Below are positions 44,294-53,659 of a DNA stretch of 64,000 nucleotides, piece after piece. Below the pieces are notes generated by a model. The model searched no databases, had not been told where the DNA came from, and saw nothing but the letters and a program-made list of their open reading frames with translations. Every line of letters begins with the position of its first letter. The first letter of the stretch is position 1. The translations under genes were made by a program, and so were the position numbers. The stretch comes from Phytohabitans houttuyneae (GTDB lineage Bacteria > Actinomycetota > Actinomycetes > Mycobacteriales > Micromonosporaceae), in contig NZ_BLPF01000001.1 in NCBI RefSeq assembly GCF_011764425.1, positions 3,835,001-3,899,000 on the forward strand, written 5' to 3'.

Positions 44294-45325
44294 CTACCGG
44301 ATGATCAGGCGTGTGCCGCGCGGTCCGAACCGGACCGCGGAGCGGGCAGGGATCGGCTGCGACGACGGGTCCGCGAGGGCGGGCGCGCCCGGTGTGACCG
44401 GCACAGCGATCCCGTCCGGGCCCACAGTCGCGGACCATGTCAGCGTCGGGTCCCCCAGCTGGAGGGCGACGGCCAGCCCGTCCGGGGCGACCTGCTGCCC
44501 GCCGACGGTTGGATCGCCCAGCGTCACCGGCACGGCGATGCCATCGGGTGCGATGGTGGCCGACCAGCCGAGGGCCGGATCGCCGAGCGTGACCGGTACG
44601 GCCAGGCCGTCGGGGGTCACCTGAGGCAGTTCCTCGAGCGCGGGCGGTCCCGGTTCGACCGGGACGGTGACGCTCGTCGGGAAGACGCTGCCCGACCACG
44701 TTAGGGCCGGCGCGCCGAGCTCGACGGGGATCTCAAGGCTCGCCGGGGTGATGGTGTCTTCGCTGTCCTGGCTGAGGGTGGGTTCGCCGAGCGTGATCGG
44801 AATGGCCAGGCCGTCGGGGGCGATGTTGTTGGGGTCGGCGAACACGATGTCGGCGAAGAACGACGCCGCGTTGCCGGAGATGATGTTCGGGAATTCGTCG
44901 GTGCTGCCCAGCCAGCCGTTGTTTTGCTCGGCGCCGCCGTCGTTGCCGGGTGCCGTGATGTCGTCGTTGATGTGGTCGGCGGTGGCGAAGAAGTTCGGCG
45001 TCGCGACGTAGTCGCCGGGCGTGTAGATCGCCGCGCGCAGCACAGTGTTCGCGGTGTAGGCGACCGGCACCGCAAGGTCGGGGGTTTCGTTCCACTGCCC
45101 GGCGGCGGGGTCGACGAACGCCTGCCGGGCCAGTTCGGTGCCGGCGTCGCTGTACAGCACCCATTCGACCGTGCCGGCGGGCAGCGGGTCCGGGAAGTAC
45201 CAGCGGCCCCGCACGATGGACCCGTCGACGGAGCGAAGGAACTTGGTGCCCAACGTGTAGTCGGTGGCGTCGTCGCCGTTCGTGATCGCCGGGGTGGTGG
45301 CGGGGCTGAAGATGCTGGTGGCCAT
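44294..45325 (-). CDS. DUF4082-like virion protein with C-terminal repeats
   Basis: 343 residues. The N-terminal ~150 residues (DATDYTLGTKFLRSVDGSIV, RGRWYFPDPLPAGTVEWVLY, NTVLRAAIYTPGDYVATPNF) match the DUF4082 beta-sandwich, a putative carbohydrate-binding domain. Residues about 165-335 hold at least five repeats of APDGxAVPVxLGDPxLxWSA. Probably a surface fibre or whisker. Confidence 0.65.
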   Translation of the reverse strand: MATSIFSPATTPAITNGDDATDYTLGTKFLRSVDGSIVRGRWYFPDPLPAGTVEWVLYSDAGTELARQAFVDPAAGQWNETPDLAVPVAYTANTVLRAAIYTPGDYVATPNFFATADHINDDITAPGNDGGAEQNNGWLGSTDEFPNIISGNAASFFADIVFADPNNIAPDGLAIPITLGEPTLSQDSEDTITPASLEIPVELGAPALTWSGSVFPTSVTVPVEPGPPALEELPQVTPDGLAVPVTLGDPALGWSATIAPDGIAVPVTLGDPTVGGQQVAPDGLAVALQLGDPTLTWSATVGPDGIAVPVTPGAPALADPSSQPIPARSAVRFGPRGTRLIIR

Positions 45326-45350
45326 CGCGATCCCCCTCGGCTGGGGCCGG

Positions 45351-47315
45351 TTAGCCGACCTTCAGGATGCGGTTGGTGCCGCCGGACCAGCCCACCGCGA
45401 CTGTGCCTGTGCCGGGCTGGATGGGCAGGCCGGTGCCGGTGTCGTAGTAGGCGATCAGCCGCTGCGCCGACTGTGCGACGTCGGCGCCGCCGGTCACCGC
45501 GCTGGACTGGAACACCAGCAGGCCGTGGTTGGTGGCGTTCGCGGTGGTGGCGATCGACGTGTCGTCGGCGTCGAACACGCCGTCGGTGAGGGTGGGGTTC
45601 GCGAGCGCGGCGCTGGTGCCGTTGATGGTGCCGGTCGCGACCACGTCGGCGACGAACTCGTCGGTCGGGTCGAAGGTGTAGCCGCGGACCAAGGCGGCCT
45701 TGATGGTGGCGGTGTTCAGGTCGTAGAGGCCGCCCAGCAGCCCTTCCTTGAACTTGTTGAAGGCGGCGTTGGCCATTGGGTCCTCCGTGAAGCCGTAGGC
45801 GGTGGAATCAACCGGGACCGGCTCGACGAGCCCGGCCGGGAGGGTTTCGGGCGGGACGCCCATGTCGGCGAGCAGGTTGGTGAGCGCCTGCTGCAGCACG
45901 GTGGTGGCGAGGGTGCCGCCGGGGTGGCGGTCGTGGATGTCGTCCAGGCCCCACGCGTACTGGACGGTGCCGGCCCCGAACACCATCGCCCCGGACTGCG
46001 CCCGGTAGAGGGTGAGGGCGTGGGTGTAGTCACCGGAGCCGGTGTAGATGTTGCCGTCGTCGTCCGCGATCAGGTTCGCCACCGTGTAGGTGACCTCGGA
46101 CAGGCGCAGCAGCCCGGACGGTGTTTCGCCGGGGTCCATGTCGGCGGGTTCGTCGCCTTCGAAGCCGATGATGTGGTCCGGCGACGTCCAGGTGCTGGCG
46201 CCGGACAGCGCCGCCACGGCGGTGTCGCGCCAGAACGGGCTACCCGCGTGGTCGGCGGTCGCGACGAGCTCGTAGGCGGACAGGCCGTTGAGGCGGAACC
46301 GTTGCCCGTTCAGGAGGGCGGCCGGCCGCCGGTCGGGGTTGAAGCCGCGGGTGTCCTGCCAGGTGCCCGAGTACACCCCGGTCGGGTTGAGGGCGCCGTC
46401 GTGGGTGTCTTTCCAGCAGGCGTACTGGCGGCGGTCGGCGTTGTAGTTGATCCGCCAGAACGCTTCGTTCCCGGACAGGTACAGCTGGTTGACGCCAGCG
46501 TCGCGGGCCTCGATGTGCGCGTCCCGCATGCCGGGTGACCAGTACTCGTCGTGCCCGGACGACACCACGGCCTCGCGGTCGAGGAGCAGGTCGGGGTTGG
46601 TGTCCACGTCGACGCACGACACGTAGTCCAGGTCGTAACCGCACCGCTCCAGCCACCGCACCAACGGGTATTCGGCGTTCCAGAACGACGTCTGCGGCAG
46701 GTGCTGCCGGGTGACCAGCGGCCGGTGGTACGACACCGCCCGCGAGCGGGTGGCCTGGCTGAAGGTGAAGGCGCTGCTGGTCCCGGTGCCGTAGATCGAC
46801 TTGCCGTTGAGGATGTCGTCCGGGTCGGCGCCGGCGTGGTTGTACGCCTGCCACGTCGAGTCCGACGTCTTCACCGCGAGCGGTGCTTTGCGGCTGGGGT
46901 CGCGGACGACGAACGGGCCGATGTGGGAGGCGAGGGCGGTGTTGTCGGTCCGCCAGATCTTGATCACGTACACGCCTGGGCAGGCGTCGGCCGGCACCGC
47001 CCAGCTGCCGTTGGTCAGCCAGTTCCCGCAGTCGACCATGCCCGTGGTCGCGTTGGTGGTGCCGGCCGGCTGCGCGGTTTGCGGGCCGGAGACGTCGTCG
47101 ATGTCGCGGCCGCCGTCCCCGCTGTACCAGCCGAGCCGGTACACAGTTCCTGCCCAGGCGCTGTCCGGCGAGTGGACCGAGAACTGGAGCGTGTCGCCTT
47201 GGTTCACGGACATGCGTCGGGGGAAGCCCTGGATGCTGGTGTCGCCGGCGCCGGTGACGTCCCACGTGGCTTTTGGGGTGCCGGTGAGCGCGTTCTCGTC
47301 GGAGATCACCGACAC
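45351..47315 (-). CDS. DMFase beta-subunit-like protein fused to a phage virion domain
   Basis: 654 residues from a GTG. Residues 1-480 match the N,N-dimethylformamidase beta-subunit-like fold: TVYRLGWYSGDGGRDIDDVS, SHIGPFVVRDPSRKAPLAVK, SFWNAEYPLVRWLERCGYDL, VVSSGHDEYWSPGMRDAHIE (SGHDEYW is the family signature), NQLYLSGNEAFWRI. Residues 515-654 (NAAFNKFKEGLLGGLYDLNT, IKAALVRGYTFDPTDEFVAD) match a stand-alone actinophage virion protein. Placed within the capsid genes, so probably a virion enzyme. Confidence 0.7.
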   Translation of the reverse strand: MSVISDENALTGTPKATWDVTGAGDTSIQGFPRRMSVNQGDTLQFSVHSPDSAWAGTVYRLGWYSGDGGRDIDDVSGPQTAQPAGTTNATTGMVDCGNWLTNGSWAVPADACPGVYVIKIWRTDNTALASHIGPFVVRDPSRKAPLAVKTSDSTWQAYNHAGADPDDILNGKSIYGTGTSSAFTFSQATRSRAVSYHRPLVTRQHLPQTSFWNAEYPLVRWLERCGYDLDYVSCVDVDTNPDLLLDREAVVSSGHDEYWSPGMRDAHIEARDAGVNQLYLSGNEAFWRINYNADRRQYACWKDTHDGALNPTGVYSGTWQDTRGFNPDRRPAALLNGQRFRLNGLSAYELVATADHAGSPFWRDTAVAALSGASTWTSPDHIIGFEGDEPADMDPGETPSGLLRLSEVTYTVANLIADDDGNIYTGSGDYTHALTLYRAQSGAMVFGAGTVQYAWGLDDIHDRHPGGTLATTVLQQALTNLLADMGVPPETLPAGLVEPVPVDSTAYGFTEDPMANAAFNKFKEGLLGGLYDLNTATIKAALVRGYTFDPTDEFVADVVATGTINGTSAALANPTLTDGVFDADDTSIATTANATNHGLLVFQSSAVTGGADVAQSAQRLIAYYDTGTGLPIQPGTGTVAVGWSGGTNRILKVG

Positions 47316-47330
47316 CGGTCAGCCCTGGCC

Positions 47331-47564
47331 TCAGGTGTCGAGCAGGGTGGAGGTGCGCAGCGACGCGAGCAGCGCGTTCACCGTTGTCCTGAGGGCGACG
47401 ACATCGGCGCGGAGCGCGTTGAATTCGGCTTCCGTCGGCGACTCGCCGCCGCTGATCGGGGCGGCCGACGTCATGGCCGGAGCGTCCGCGACCGCAACGG
47501 CCTGGGTCGCGTCGCCGAGGACGGGCTTGGTGCCGTAGTAGGCGGCACGGGGTGCACCTGGCAT
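47331..47564 (-). CDS. Small hypothetical virion protein
   Basis: 77 residues. MPGAPRAAYYGTKPVLGDAT, then ESPTEAEFNALRADVVALRT and TVNALLASLRTSTLLDT, a short trimeric-type coiled coil at the C terminus. Overlaps the upstream stop by one base. Could be a fibre attachment protein. Confidence 0.5.
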   Translation of the reverse strand: MPGAPRAAYYGTKPVLGDATQAVAVADAPAMTSAAPISGGESPTEAEFNALRADVVALRTTVNALLASLRTSTLLDT

Positions 47565-47950
47565 CAGGGTGTCTCCTTCGTGGTGCTGGTGCGGCGACCG
47601 GCCGCGGCCTTCTTGGTCGCCTTCCGGGCGGTCTTCTTCACGGGCTGGGCCGGCTCGGTGAGCGCCACCTGCTCGGCGGTCTGCTCCTCGTCCGGCTCGG
47701 CGCCCGTGTCAGGCGACGCAGCGGGTGGTGCGGCGAGGACCGGCGGCGGCGCGGCAGGCTCCCGCAGCTCCACCGCGCCGCCTTCCTCACTCGCCGGCTC
47801 CGCGGCCGGCTGCCCGTCGGTGGTCCGCTCGGGCAGCCGGTCACGGATGTCGCGCAGCAGTTCGTTGGTCTCCGCGAGCAGGCCGCACATCGCGGCGTAG
47901 AACTTCTGGTCCGGCACCCGCGCCTTCGGCAGCCCGCTCACGTCGACCAT
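47564..47950 (-). CDS. Small protein with disordered Lys/Ala-rich tail
   Basis: 128 residues from an ATG at 47950 that overlaps the capsid stop. The N-terminal 40 residues are a helix (RVPDQKFYAAMCGLLAETNE, LLRDIRDRLPERTTD); the rest is Pro/Ala/Glu then Lys/Arg (TARKATKKAAAGRR). Probably a head-associated accessory protein. Confidence 0.5.
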   Translation of the reverse strand: MVDVSGLPKARVPDQKFYAAMCGLLAETNELLRDIRDRLPERTTDGQPAAEPASEEGGAVELREPAAPPPVLAAPPAASPDTGAEPDEEQTAEQVALTEPAQPVKKTARKATKKAAAGRRTSTTKETP

Positions 47951-49107
47951 CAGGACTCGGAGCCGTTGGAGGCCACGGTCATCTTCGGGTCGACCTGCGC
48001 GCCGCCGAAGACGTGCTGGACCTTCTTCTCGCTGGCGCCGTGGTCGAAGCTCCACGGAACCTCGCCGCCGCCGATGCGGCGCATGTCCGGGATCTTCTCG
48101 TACAGGGCCGGCTGCTCGTAGCCGCGCAGCCGGCCGAAGGCCAGCGCCGGCCGCGGGCCGTTCGGGTTCGCGAACACCCACCAGCTCGTGTCGGCGTTCG
48201 CCGTGCTCGCGACGGTCGGGATCCAGTAGTTGACGGAGACCCGCAGGTTCGCGCCGATACCGTTGCCCTTGATGACCGTCACGTCGCCGTTCGCGGCGAC
48301 CGCCCGGTACTCGGTCGCGTTGATGATCTCCTGCGCCTCCATGGCAAGGCCCGGGCCGACGACCAGCTCGACCGCCTTGACGACGATCGGGTTGCCCTTC
48401 TCGTCCGTCCGCTTCATCAGCTTCGTGATAGCGGCCTGCAGCGCCTCCCGGTCCAGGGCCGGGTTGCCGGTCAGGAGGTTGTCGTTGCCGACGGTGTAGA
48501 ACGCGGCGTCGGGCCCGCTGGCGTCAGCGAACAGGGTCGTGACGAAGTGCTCCTCGGAGTCCCGCGCCGAGTCAGCGAGGTCCTGCGGCATGCGCATGAA
48601 CGCGCCCAGGTCGTCGTTGATCATCGCCTCGAACGAGAGAGCGAAGCCGGCCTCGTACTTGTCGACGCCGTACTTGTACTCGGTCTCCGTCTGCGACCGG
48701 CGCGGGTGGTCAGCGAGTTCGCCGACCTTGGTGAGAATGCCGCGGATGCCGCTCGTCGCGAACCGCTTGACCTCGCGGAAGTCGTTGACGACCTCCGAGC
48801 GGGCGTAGTTCTGCCACGTCGGGACCGTGGCCTCGTAGGCGCCATAGAGCTGGCGGTCGAGGGAGTCGGCGAACAGCAGCGGGAAGTCGCTGGTGCTCAT
48901 CGCCTCCCGGAACTGCCACAGGTCGCGGCGCCCGGTACGCAGGTCCTGCATGAACCGCTCGGCCTCGAGCAGCTTGCCCTCCCAGGCAGGGTCGTGACGC
49001 GGGGCGCGCTGCCCGACCTGGGAGAGGCCGCCGAACGCCTCGCGGATGTCCACGGCGCCGGCGTCGAGCCGCTCCACCGTGGTGCTGAACGTGGTCGTGG
49101 TGGTCAT
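47950..49107 (-). CDS. Major capsid protein (HK97 fold)
   Basis: 385 residues. DFPLLFADSLDRQLYGAYEA, NDFREVKRFATSGIRGILTK, AGFALSFEAMINDDLGAFMR (the E-loop/spine region), ARDSEEHFVTTLFADASGPD, and VNYWIPTVASTANADTSWWV are typical of actinophage capsid proteins. Downstream of the protease-scaffold and decoration genes, the usual order. Length is normal for the family. Confidence 0.85.
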   Translation of the reverse strand: MTTTTTFSTTVERLDAGAVDIREAFGGLSQVGQRAPRHDPAWEGKLLEAERFMQDLRTGRRDLWQFREAMSTSDFPLLFADSLDRQLYGAYEATVPTWQNYARSEVVNDFREVKRFATSGIRGILTKVGELADHPRRSQTETEYKYGVDKYEAGFALSFEAMINDDLGAFMRMPQDLADSARDSEEHFVTTLFADASGPDAAFYTVGNDNLLTGNPALDREALQAAITKLMKRTDEKGNPIVVKAVELVVGPGLAMEAQEIINATEYRAVAANGDVTVIKGNGIGANLRVSVNYWIPTVASTANADTSWWVFANPNGPRPALAFGRLRGYEQPALYEKIPDMRRIGGGEVPWSFDHGASEKKVQHVFGGAQVDPKMTVASNGSES

Positions 49108-49120
49108 CTACTCGGCCTCC

Positions 49121-49476
49121 TCAGCCGTTCAGCCGGACGAGGATGGTGGCGGTGGCCCCGGAACCGACAGTTGCCATGGCCTGGCCGACCAGCCGGCCGG
49201 TGTTCTTCTTCGAGATGGGCGGGGTGTCGGCGTCGACGTAGAACAGCTGGTCGCCGTCGGCGACGGCACTGTTGCCGCCGCCGTTGACGCCCTTGACCGA
49301 CAGTTCGGCGGTGCCGTTGAACTTCACCGGCGTCTTACCGGTAGCGGTGTCCTCATCGGCGAGGGCGACGCCGACGAGCTCGCCCCAGCGGACCGGCTGG
49401 CCCGACTCGGGGCGGCGGGGTGGGAGACGACGATGTCGAGCTGGTCGCCGATCTCGTGCACGATGTTGAGCGCCAT
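49121..49476 (-). pseudogene. Capsid decoration protein, frameshifted
   Basis: The ATG at 49476 starts MALNIVHEIGDQLDIVVSHP; the frame fails at one of two adjacent C4 runs (complement of 49409-49420). In the -1 frame it continues ESGQPVRWGELVGVALADED, then VKGVNGGGNSAVADGDQLFY and MATVGSGATATILVRLNG, an intact capsid-decoration (DUF2190-like) pattern of about 118 residues. One missing base explains it. Loss of a decoration protein might be tolerated, but error in the sequence is more likely. Confidence 0.65.
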
Positions 49477-49491
49477 GGGTCAGCTCCTTCC

Positions 49492-51306
49492 TCAGAACGG
49501 ACGGCCGTTGGCGGCCTTGTTGGCGGCGTCCTCGGACAGGCCGCGGGCGCGGTAAGACTCGACGAGCGCCGCGCGGGTACGGGTCCGCTCGTCCACCGAC
49601 GGCGTCGCCGCGGCGGTACCGGTGACCGCGGTGGAGCCGGCGCCGCGGACCTGGCCCTCGCCGGCCGACTCGCGCAGCTGCGCCAGGTAGGCGCCCTCCG
49701 CGGCGATCTCCGCCCCAATCCGGGTCCGGAACGCCGCCTCGTCCAGGGCGAGCGCCTCGGTCAGCGGCACCCGCTCCCCGGTCACACCGGCCAGGACGCG
49801 CTGCTGCGCGGCCGGCGGCAGGTCGGACTCGGCCAGCAGCGTCGTCGCGATCGGCCGGGCGGTGTCCAGCGCCCGGTAACGGGCCAGCGCGCGGTCGCTC
49901 TCCGCGCGCTGCGCCTTGGCCTCGGCGGCCTCCCGCAGCGCCAGGTCGCGCTCCGTCTCGGCCTTCGTGCGCGCCTCGGCAGCCTCACGAAGCTGCTCAG
50001 GGGTCAGCTCGGGCATGACGCCCTCCTCCTCAGGTGTTTGTTTGGTGTCGGGCGGGCTGCCCGGCCCGGATCCCGGCTCGACGGCCGGAGCTTGTGATGC
50101 GGTGGGAGAACGGTCGGCCTCAACGACCTGGGTCTCCGCGCCGCCTGCGTCGGCCGGATCGGCTGGCCGGACGGGGGTGTAGACCATGCGCGGCACGACC
50201 TCGACGCGGCCGCCGGTCAGGGAGGCGACACCGCCGACGACCTGGTAGCCCTCCTGCCAGGTGGTGCAGGCGTCGTCGCCGGTGACCTCGTACCAGACGA
50301 CGGACCGTTCGGCGTCGTAGTCGCGGACCCACACGTGCCGGTCGTCGCCGCCGTAGGTGGCCCACAGCACTGTGGACAGGGCGCGGCGGACGTCCTCGGT
50401 GGCGGCCTCGACGATCGCGGTCACGGGCTGCGGTGGCTCGTCGTAGAGGTCCCGTTTGAACAGCTGCGGTGCCCTTTCGAGAACGACCGCGGTCCACGCC
50501 TCCAGGCCCTTGCCTATCGCGTTCGACAGGGCGATCCGCTCATCCCGGGTGAGCCGGCCGTCGCCGTACGCGTCGTCCGCGAACTGGGTCAGGGCGAGGT
50601 GTAGCCGGGACTCCAGCCACGCGCCGAAGGAGCGGGCTTCCCGCAGCCCGGTCTGGCGCGCCGATTCCAGCAGCGACAGGATCCGGCCGCCCGCACCAGG
50701 CTTCGTCACGAAGTCAACCGACTTGCCGAAGTCGATCGACTCCACGATCAGGCCGCGGCGACCCTCCCGCTCCCCGTACTCGCCGGCCCCGTCCGCGTTG
50801 ATCGAGACCCCGATGTGCGGCCACATCTCTGCGAGCAGGGGGGCGTACGGGGAGAAGACCCGGGCCTTCGCGCGCATGACCTGCTTGCCCTCGACCATCG
50901 CGAGGTACGGGGTTTCGGTCAGGACGGCGGTGAGGGTGGACAGCGACCGCTCGGGTCGTTCGACCGCCTCGGACAGGCTGGGGTGGTCCCAGTGCTGGTG
51001 GGTGCCGGCCGGGAAGACGGTCGGGATGTCGCGGGCGAGCACGTCGGCCGGGTAGTAGCGGGTCCCGGCCTGGTTCCAGCCGGCCTCGATCAGGATCAGG
51101 TCCACGACCGTCGGTCCGCCCGCGCTGGTCGGTGCTTCCGTGAGCGCGGCGGTGACCGTTTCCCGAAGCTCAGCGCGCTCACCGCCGGTGGACGCCACCG
51201 GGGCACCGGGCGCCTCGCCGATCGTCACGGTCGCTCCGGGCGCGACGGCGGTGGCGGATTCGCGCAGCCTGTACGGCCCGGGCCGCAGCCTTCGCCGGTT
51301 GGACAT
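49492..51306 (-). CDS. Capsid maturation protease fused to scaffold
   Basis: 604 residues. N-terminal ~200: VVDLILIEAGWNQAGTRYYP, AGTHQHWDHPSLSEAVERPE (HxxWDHP as in phage prohead proteases), ARVFSPYAPLLAEMWPHIGV, ESIDFGKSVDFVTKPGAGGR. Middle: linker and a small beta domain. C-terminal 170: acidic coiled-coil scaffold (LTPEQLREAAEARTKAETER, DLALREAAEAKAQRAESDRA). A second ATG at 50016 after GAGGAGGAGGG would make the scaffold alone, so both forms are probably produced. Confidence 0.8.
   Translation of the reverse strand: MSNRRRLRPGPYRLRESATAVAPGATVTIGEAPGAPVASTGGERAELRETVTAALTEAPTSAGGPTVVDLILIEAGWNQAGTRYYPADVLARDIPTVFPAGTHQHWDHPSLSEAVERPERSLSTLTAVLTETPYLAMVEGKQVMRAKARVFSPYAPLLAEMWPHIGVSINADGAGEYGEREGRRGLIVESIDFGKSVDFVTKPGAGGRILSLLESARQTGLREARSFGAWLESRLHLALTQFADDAYGDGRLTRDERIALSNAIGKGLEAWTAVVLERAPQLFKRDLYDEPPQPVTAIVEAATEDVRRALSTVLWATYGGDDRHVWVRDYDAERSVVWYEVTGDDACTTWQEGYQVVGGVASLTGGRVEVVPRMVYTPVRPADPADAGGAETQVVEADRSPTASQAPAVEPGSGPGSPPDTKQTPEEEGVMPELTPEQLREAAEARTKAETERDLALREAAEAKAQRAESDRALARYRALDTARPIATTLLAESDLPPAAQQRVLAGVTGERVPLTEALALDEAAFRTRIGAEIAAEGAYLAQLRESAGEGQVRGAGSTAVTGTAAATPSVDERTRTRAALVESYRARGLSEDAANKAANGRPF
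50016..50034 (-). promoter_or_regulatory. Internal ribosome site for free scaffold
   Basis: GAGGAGGAGGG lies five bases before the in-frame ATG (50014-50016) that begins MPELTPEQLREAAEARTKAE. Stronger than the site of the full-length gene. Confidence 0.65.
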
Positions 51307-51381
51307 GGGACCTCCCGTCGAATGCGTGCACGACCAAGGCCCCGGTGATCCCGGGGGCCTTGGGTGTACGGCGGGTTTGGG

Positions 51382-52077
51382 TTAGAAGAGCAACGGCTGG
51401 AAGATCGGTGCCGCTCTGTCGCCCTTGCGGCTGTTGCATCGCTGGCAGGCGGGTACGACGTTGGACGCCGTGTGGGGGCCGCCCTTTGACAGCGGAACTA
51501 CGTGATCGATCGTCAACGGCAGCCTGCGGCGGCAGTAGGCGCAGCGGAACCGGTAGACAGCCTTGATCTCACGCCACTGCCGCGCCGTCAGGTCGTTGAC
51601 AGGCGCGTTCTTGTGGAGCGCCTTGCGGCGGCTGTTGGCCGCCCGAACGACGTCGCGGTTCGAGGCGCGGTACCGGCGCCGGTACTCACGGACCCGTTCG
51701 CGGTTGGTCGCGTACCACGCGCGCACCGAGGCGGTTGCACGCTCCGGGTTCGCCCGCCGCCACTCCCGGCTCCGCTCACGAGCCGTCTCGCGGTTGGCCG
51801 CGCGGTAGACGGCCTGGCTGGCCTTGACGCGTTCACGGTTCGTCTCGTAGTAGAACCGCGTGTGGTGACGCCGGCAGAAGCCTTTGGCGTAGTACTTGTT
51901 GCGGCATTCGGCGACCTCGCACAGACGCACTGGCCGCTGACGCACCGGCGCTTCGGGGTCTCCATACTGATGCCACCGGTTGTAGTGGGTGCCGCACCAG
52001 CCCCGGGCCTTGGCGGACATACCGCAACTACCGACGGAGCACTTCGGCTTCCGGGGCGCGTCTGTACCATCAGGCAT
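51382..52077 (-). CDS. HNH homing-type endonuclease
   Basis: 231 residues. N-terminal Cys/His fingers ([40 protein letters not shown]), an Arg-rich helical repeat region ([20 protein letters not shown] ... [15 protein letters not shown]), then [43 protein letters not shown]. Inserted between the MuF-like and protease genes, an unconserved place, so a mobile intruder. Confidence 0.8.
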   Translation of the reverse strand: MPDGTDAPRKPKCSVGSCGMSAKARGWCGTHYNRWHQYGDPEAPVRQRPVRLCEVAECRNKYYAKGFCRRHHTRFYYETNRERVKASQAVYRAANRETARERSREWRRANPERATASVRAWYATNRERVREYRRRYRASNRDVVRAANSRRKALHKNAPVNDLTARQWREIKAVYRFRCAYCRRRLPLTIDHVVPLSKGGPHTASNVVPACQRCNSRKGDRAAPIFQPLLF

Positions 52078-52203
52078 GTCGATCCTGTTCGCTCAGGTCG
52101 GCCACAGCCCGGGGGGTGTTACCAGCACCCGCCGGGCCTAACTATTCTCTCAGTCCGCTGACTGTGGACGAAGCCAGACGACCTACGGCGCAAGGGATCC
52201 GCG

Positions 52204-53277
52204 TCACGCCCGTCGTCCGGCGGCGCGCTGCAACGCGTGCAGCGGTGTCGGCACGTAGCTGGGCCGCCAGCCGGGGTTGTCCTTACGGATCGCGAGCTGG
52301 TCCCAACGGATCCGACCGGACCGGAGCAGGTCGAGGCGTGCCCGGCCGAGGACCGCCAGCTGGTCGGCTTCGTCGAGGGCGTCGAAGGTTGCCCGCCCGT
52401 CGGGGAGGACGTCGGCCGGCTCGTCGACCGCGAACCCGAGCTCGCGCCATGGTTTGACCTTCGGTGCCCGCGCGCACCGGCCTTGCGGGTGGTCGAGCGG
52501 GCCAGGTTCGGAGAGCGGGAAGACGGTGCCGTGCATGGCCCAGCAGGCGACGCATGAGGTGGTGTCGAGGCGGCACAGCCACGTCCACCCGGCCAGCACG
52601 TCGCTGTTGGCCTCGTGCGCGTACCGGGACGCTTGGCGGTAGGCATCCACCATCTCGGTGCGCGCGACAACGATCGCGCGGCCCAAGCCGCCCTCGAAGG
52701 CGTCCTGCACGCGGGCGAGCATGTCCCGCGCGGCGACGTTGGGGTTGTCGCCGACGGCGATGCCCCGGATCAGGGCGCGGCGGACGGCTTCGTCAGCGGT
52801 ACGGCCGAGCGGCCGGGTCTGCGCGGTGATCCGCTCGGTGGTGCGCTGCACGATCACGTCGAGCGCGGTCGGCAGGACCGCGGCGGCGTAGACGGCGGCC
52901 GCGTCGGCGGCCATCTCGGCGGGTAGCTGCGACGCGATGATCAGCGGCTCTGCTGCTGCGGTCGCGGCGACTGCGGTGGACGCCCCGGCGGAGGTGGTGA
53001 TGCCGGCCTCGGCGGCCAGCGCAGTCAACGCCATCTCGGTCTGCTGTGCGGCGGCCGACACGGACGCGACGCGGTACAGCTGCCATGGCGCTGGCCAGGC
53101 GCCCGTGGCCGCCGCGCTGGAGAGGATGTCGTTGAGGGCGCGTCGCCACGCCGGGTCGAGTTCGTCCCACGCCCGCACCCACGCGGCGGTCAGCGACCGG
53201 ACGGTGTCGTCAACCTCGCCGCCGACGGTTGAGGCGAGGTCGCGGAGCCGGCGCAGCGTCTCGGCGGTGATCGCCAC
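52204..53277 (-). CDS. MuF-like head morphogenesis protein
   Basis: 357 residues from a GTG at 53277 (GGAGG seven bases upstream). Helical N-terminal part (AETLRRLRDLASTVGGEVDD, NDILSSAAATGAWPAPWQLY), then the MuF-type C terminus: ARTEMVDAYRQASRYAHEAN, GWTWLCRLDTTSCVACWAMH, GTVFPLSEPGPLDHPQGRC. In this family such proteins sit inside the head by the portal and may be ejected. Follows the ART/Ntn genes. Confidence 0.75.
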   Translation of the reverse strand: MAITAETLRRLRDLASTVGGEVDDTVRSLTAAWVRAWDELDPAWRRALNDILSSAAATGAWPAPWQLYRVASVSAAAQQTEMALTALAAEAGITTSAGASTAVAATAAAEPLIIASQLPAEMAADAAAVYAAAVLPTALDVIVQRTTERITAQTRPLGRTADEAVRRALIRGIAVGDNPNVAARDMLARVQDAFEGGLGRAIVVARTEMVDAYRQASRYAHEANSDVLAGWTWLCRLDTTSCVACWAMHGTVFPLSEPGPLDHPQGRCARAPKVKPWRELGFAVDEPADVLPDGRATFDALDEADQLAVLGRARLDLLRSGRIRWDQLAIRKDNPGWRPSYVPTPLHALQRAAGRRA

Positions 53278-53338
53278 GCGCCACCTCCGGGCGCGCAGGG
53301 CGCGACTGCCGTTGTGTCCGTCGAGCACGATGGGCGGC

Positions 53339-53659
53339 ATGCAGCGTTGGGAGTATGGCTACCTAATCTTGATTCGGGTGGCGACCGGGCCGGTCGGGCA
53401 GGTCGGCCGTGGCGCAACGATTGTCGTGATCAGCGACCGCGAGGGACGGAACGCCGTTGAACTCGGGCCGCTCGATCCGGGGGACGTTTGGGCGTTTAAC
53501 CTCGCTGGTGACCGCGGATGGCTGGTCAACGTCAAGGGCGTGTTGTCCCAGAGGAACTCGCCTTGGATGCTCGACCTAGTCGTGAGTTTGGTGGGCCCGG
53601 AGGCCCGGTTCGAGTCGGTAACGTCCTACGACATGCGCCGGCCCGTGGCGGCGTCCTAG
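53339..53659 (+). CDS. Hypothetical protein (plus-strand moron)
   Basis: 106 residues from an ATG at 53339, opposite to its neighbours. MQRWEYGYLILIRVATGPVG starts the pattern MxxWEY of a small family of stress-related proteins; later VVISDREGRNAVELGPLDPG and LNSPW-like end. A CACGAT box seven bases before the ATG could be a -10. Expressed separately from the late operon. Confidence 0.55.
   Translation: MQRWEYGYLILIRVATGPVGQVGRGATIVVISDREGRNAVELGPLDPGDVWAFNLAGDRGWLVNVKGVLSQRNSPWMLDLVVSLVGPEARFESVTSYDMRRPVAAS

Noticed and set aside
45264-47900. Plus-strand frames of 424 and 449 codons opposite the DMFase-like and neighbouring genes
   Set aside because: No ribosome sites or domains; the minus strand has recognisable proteins.
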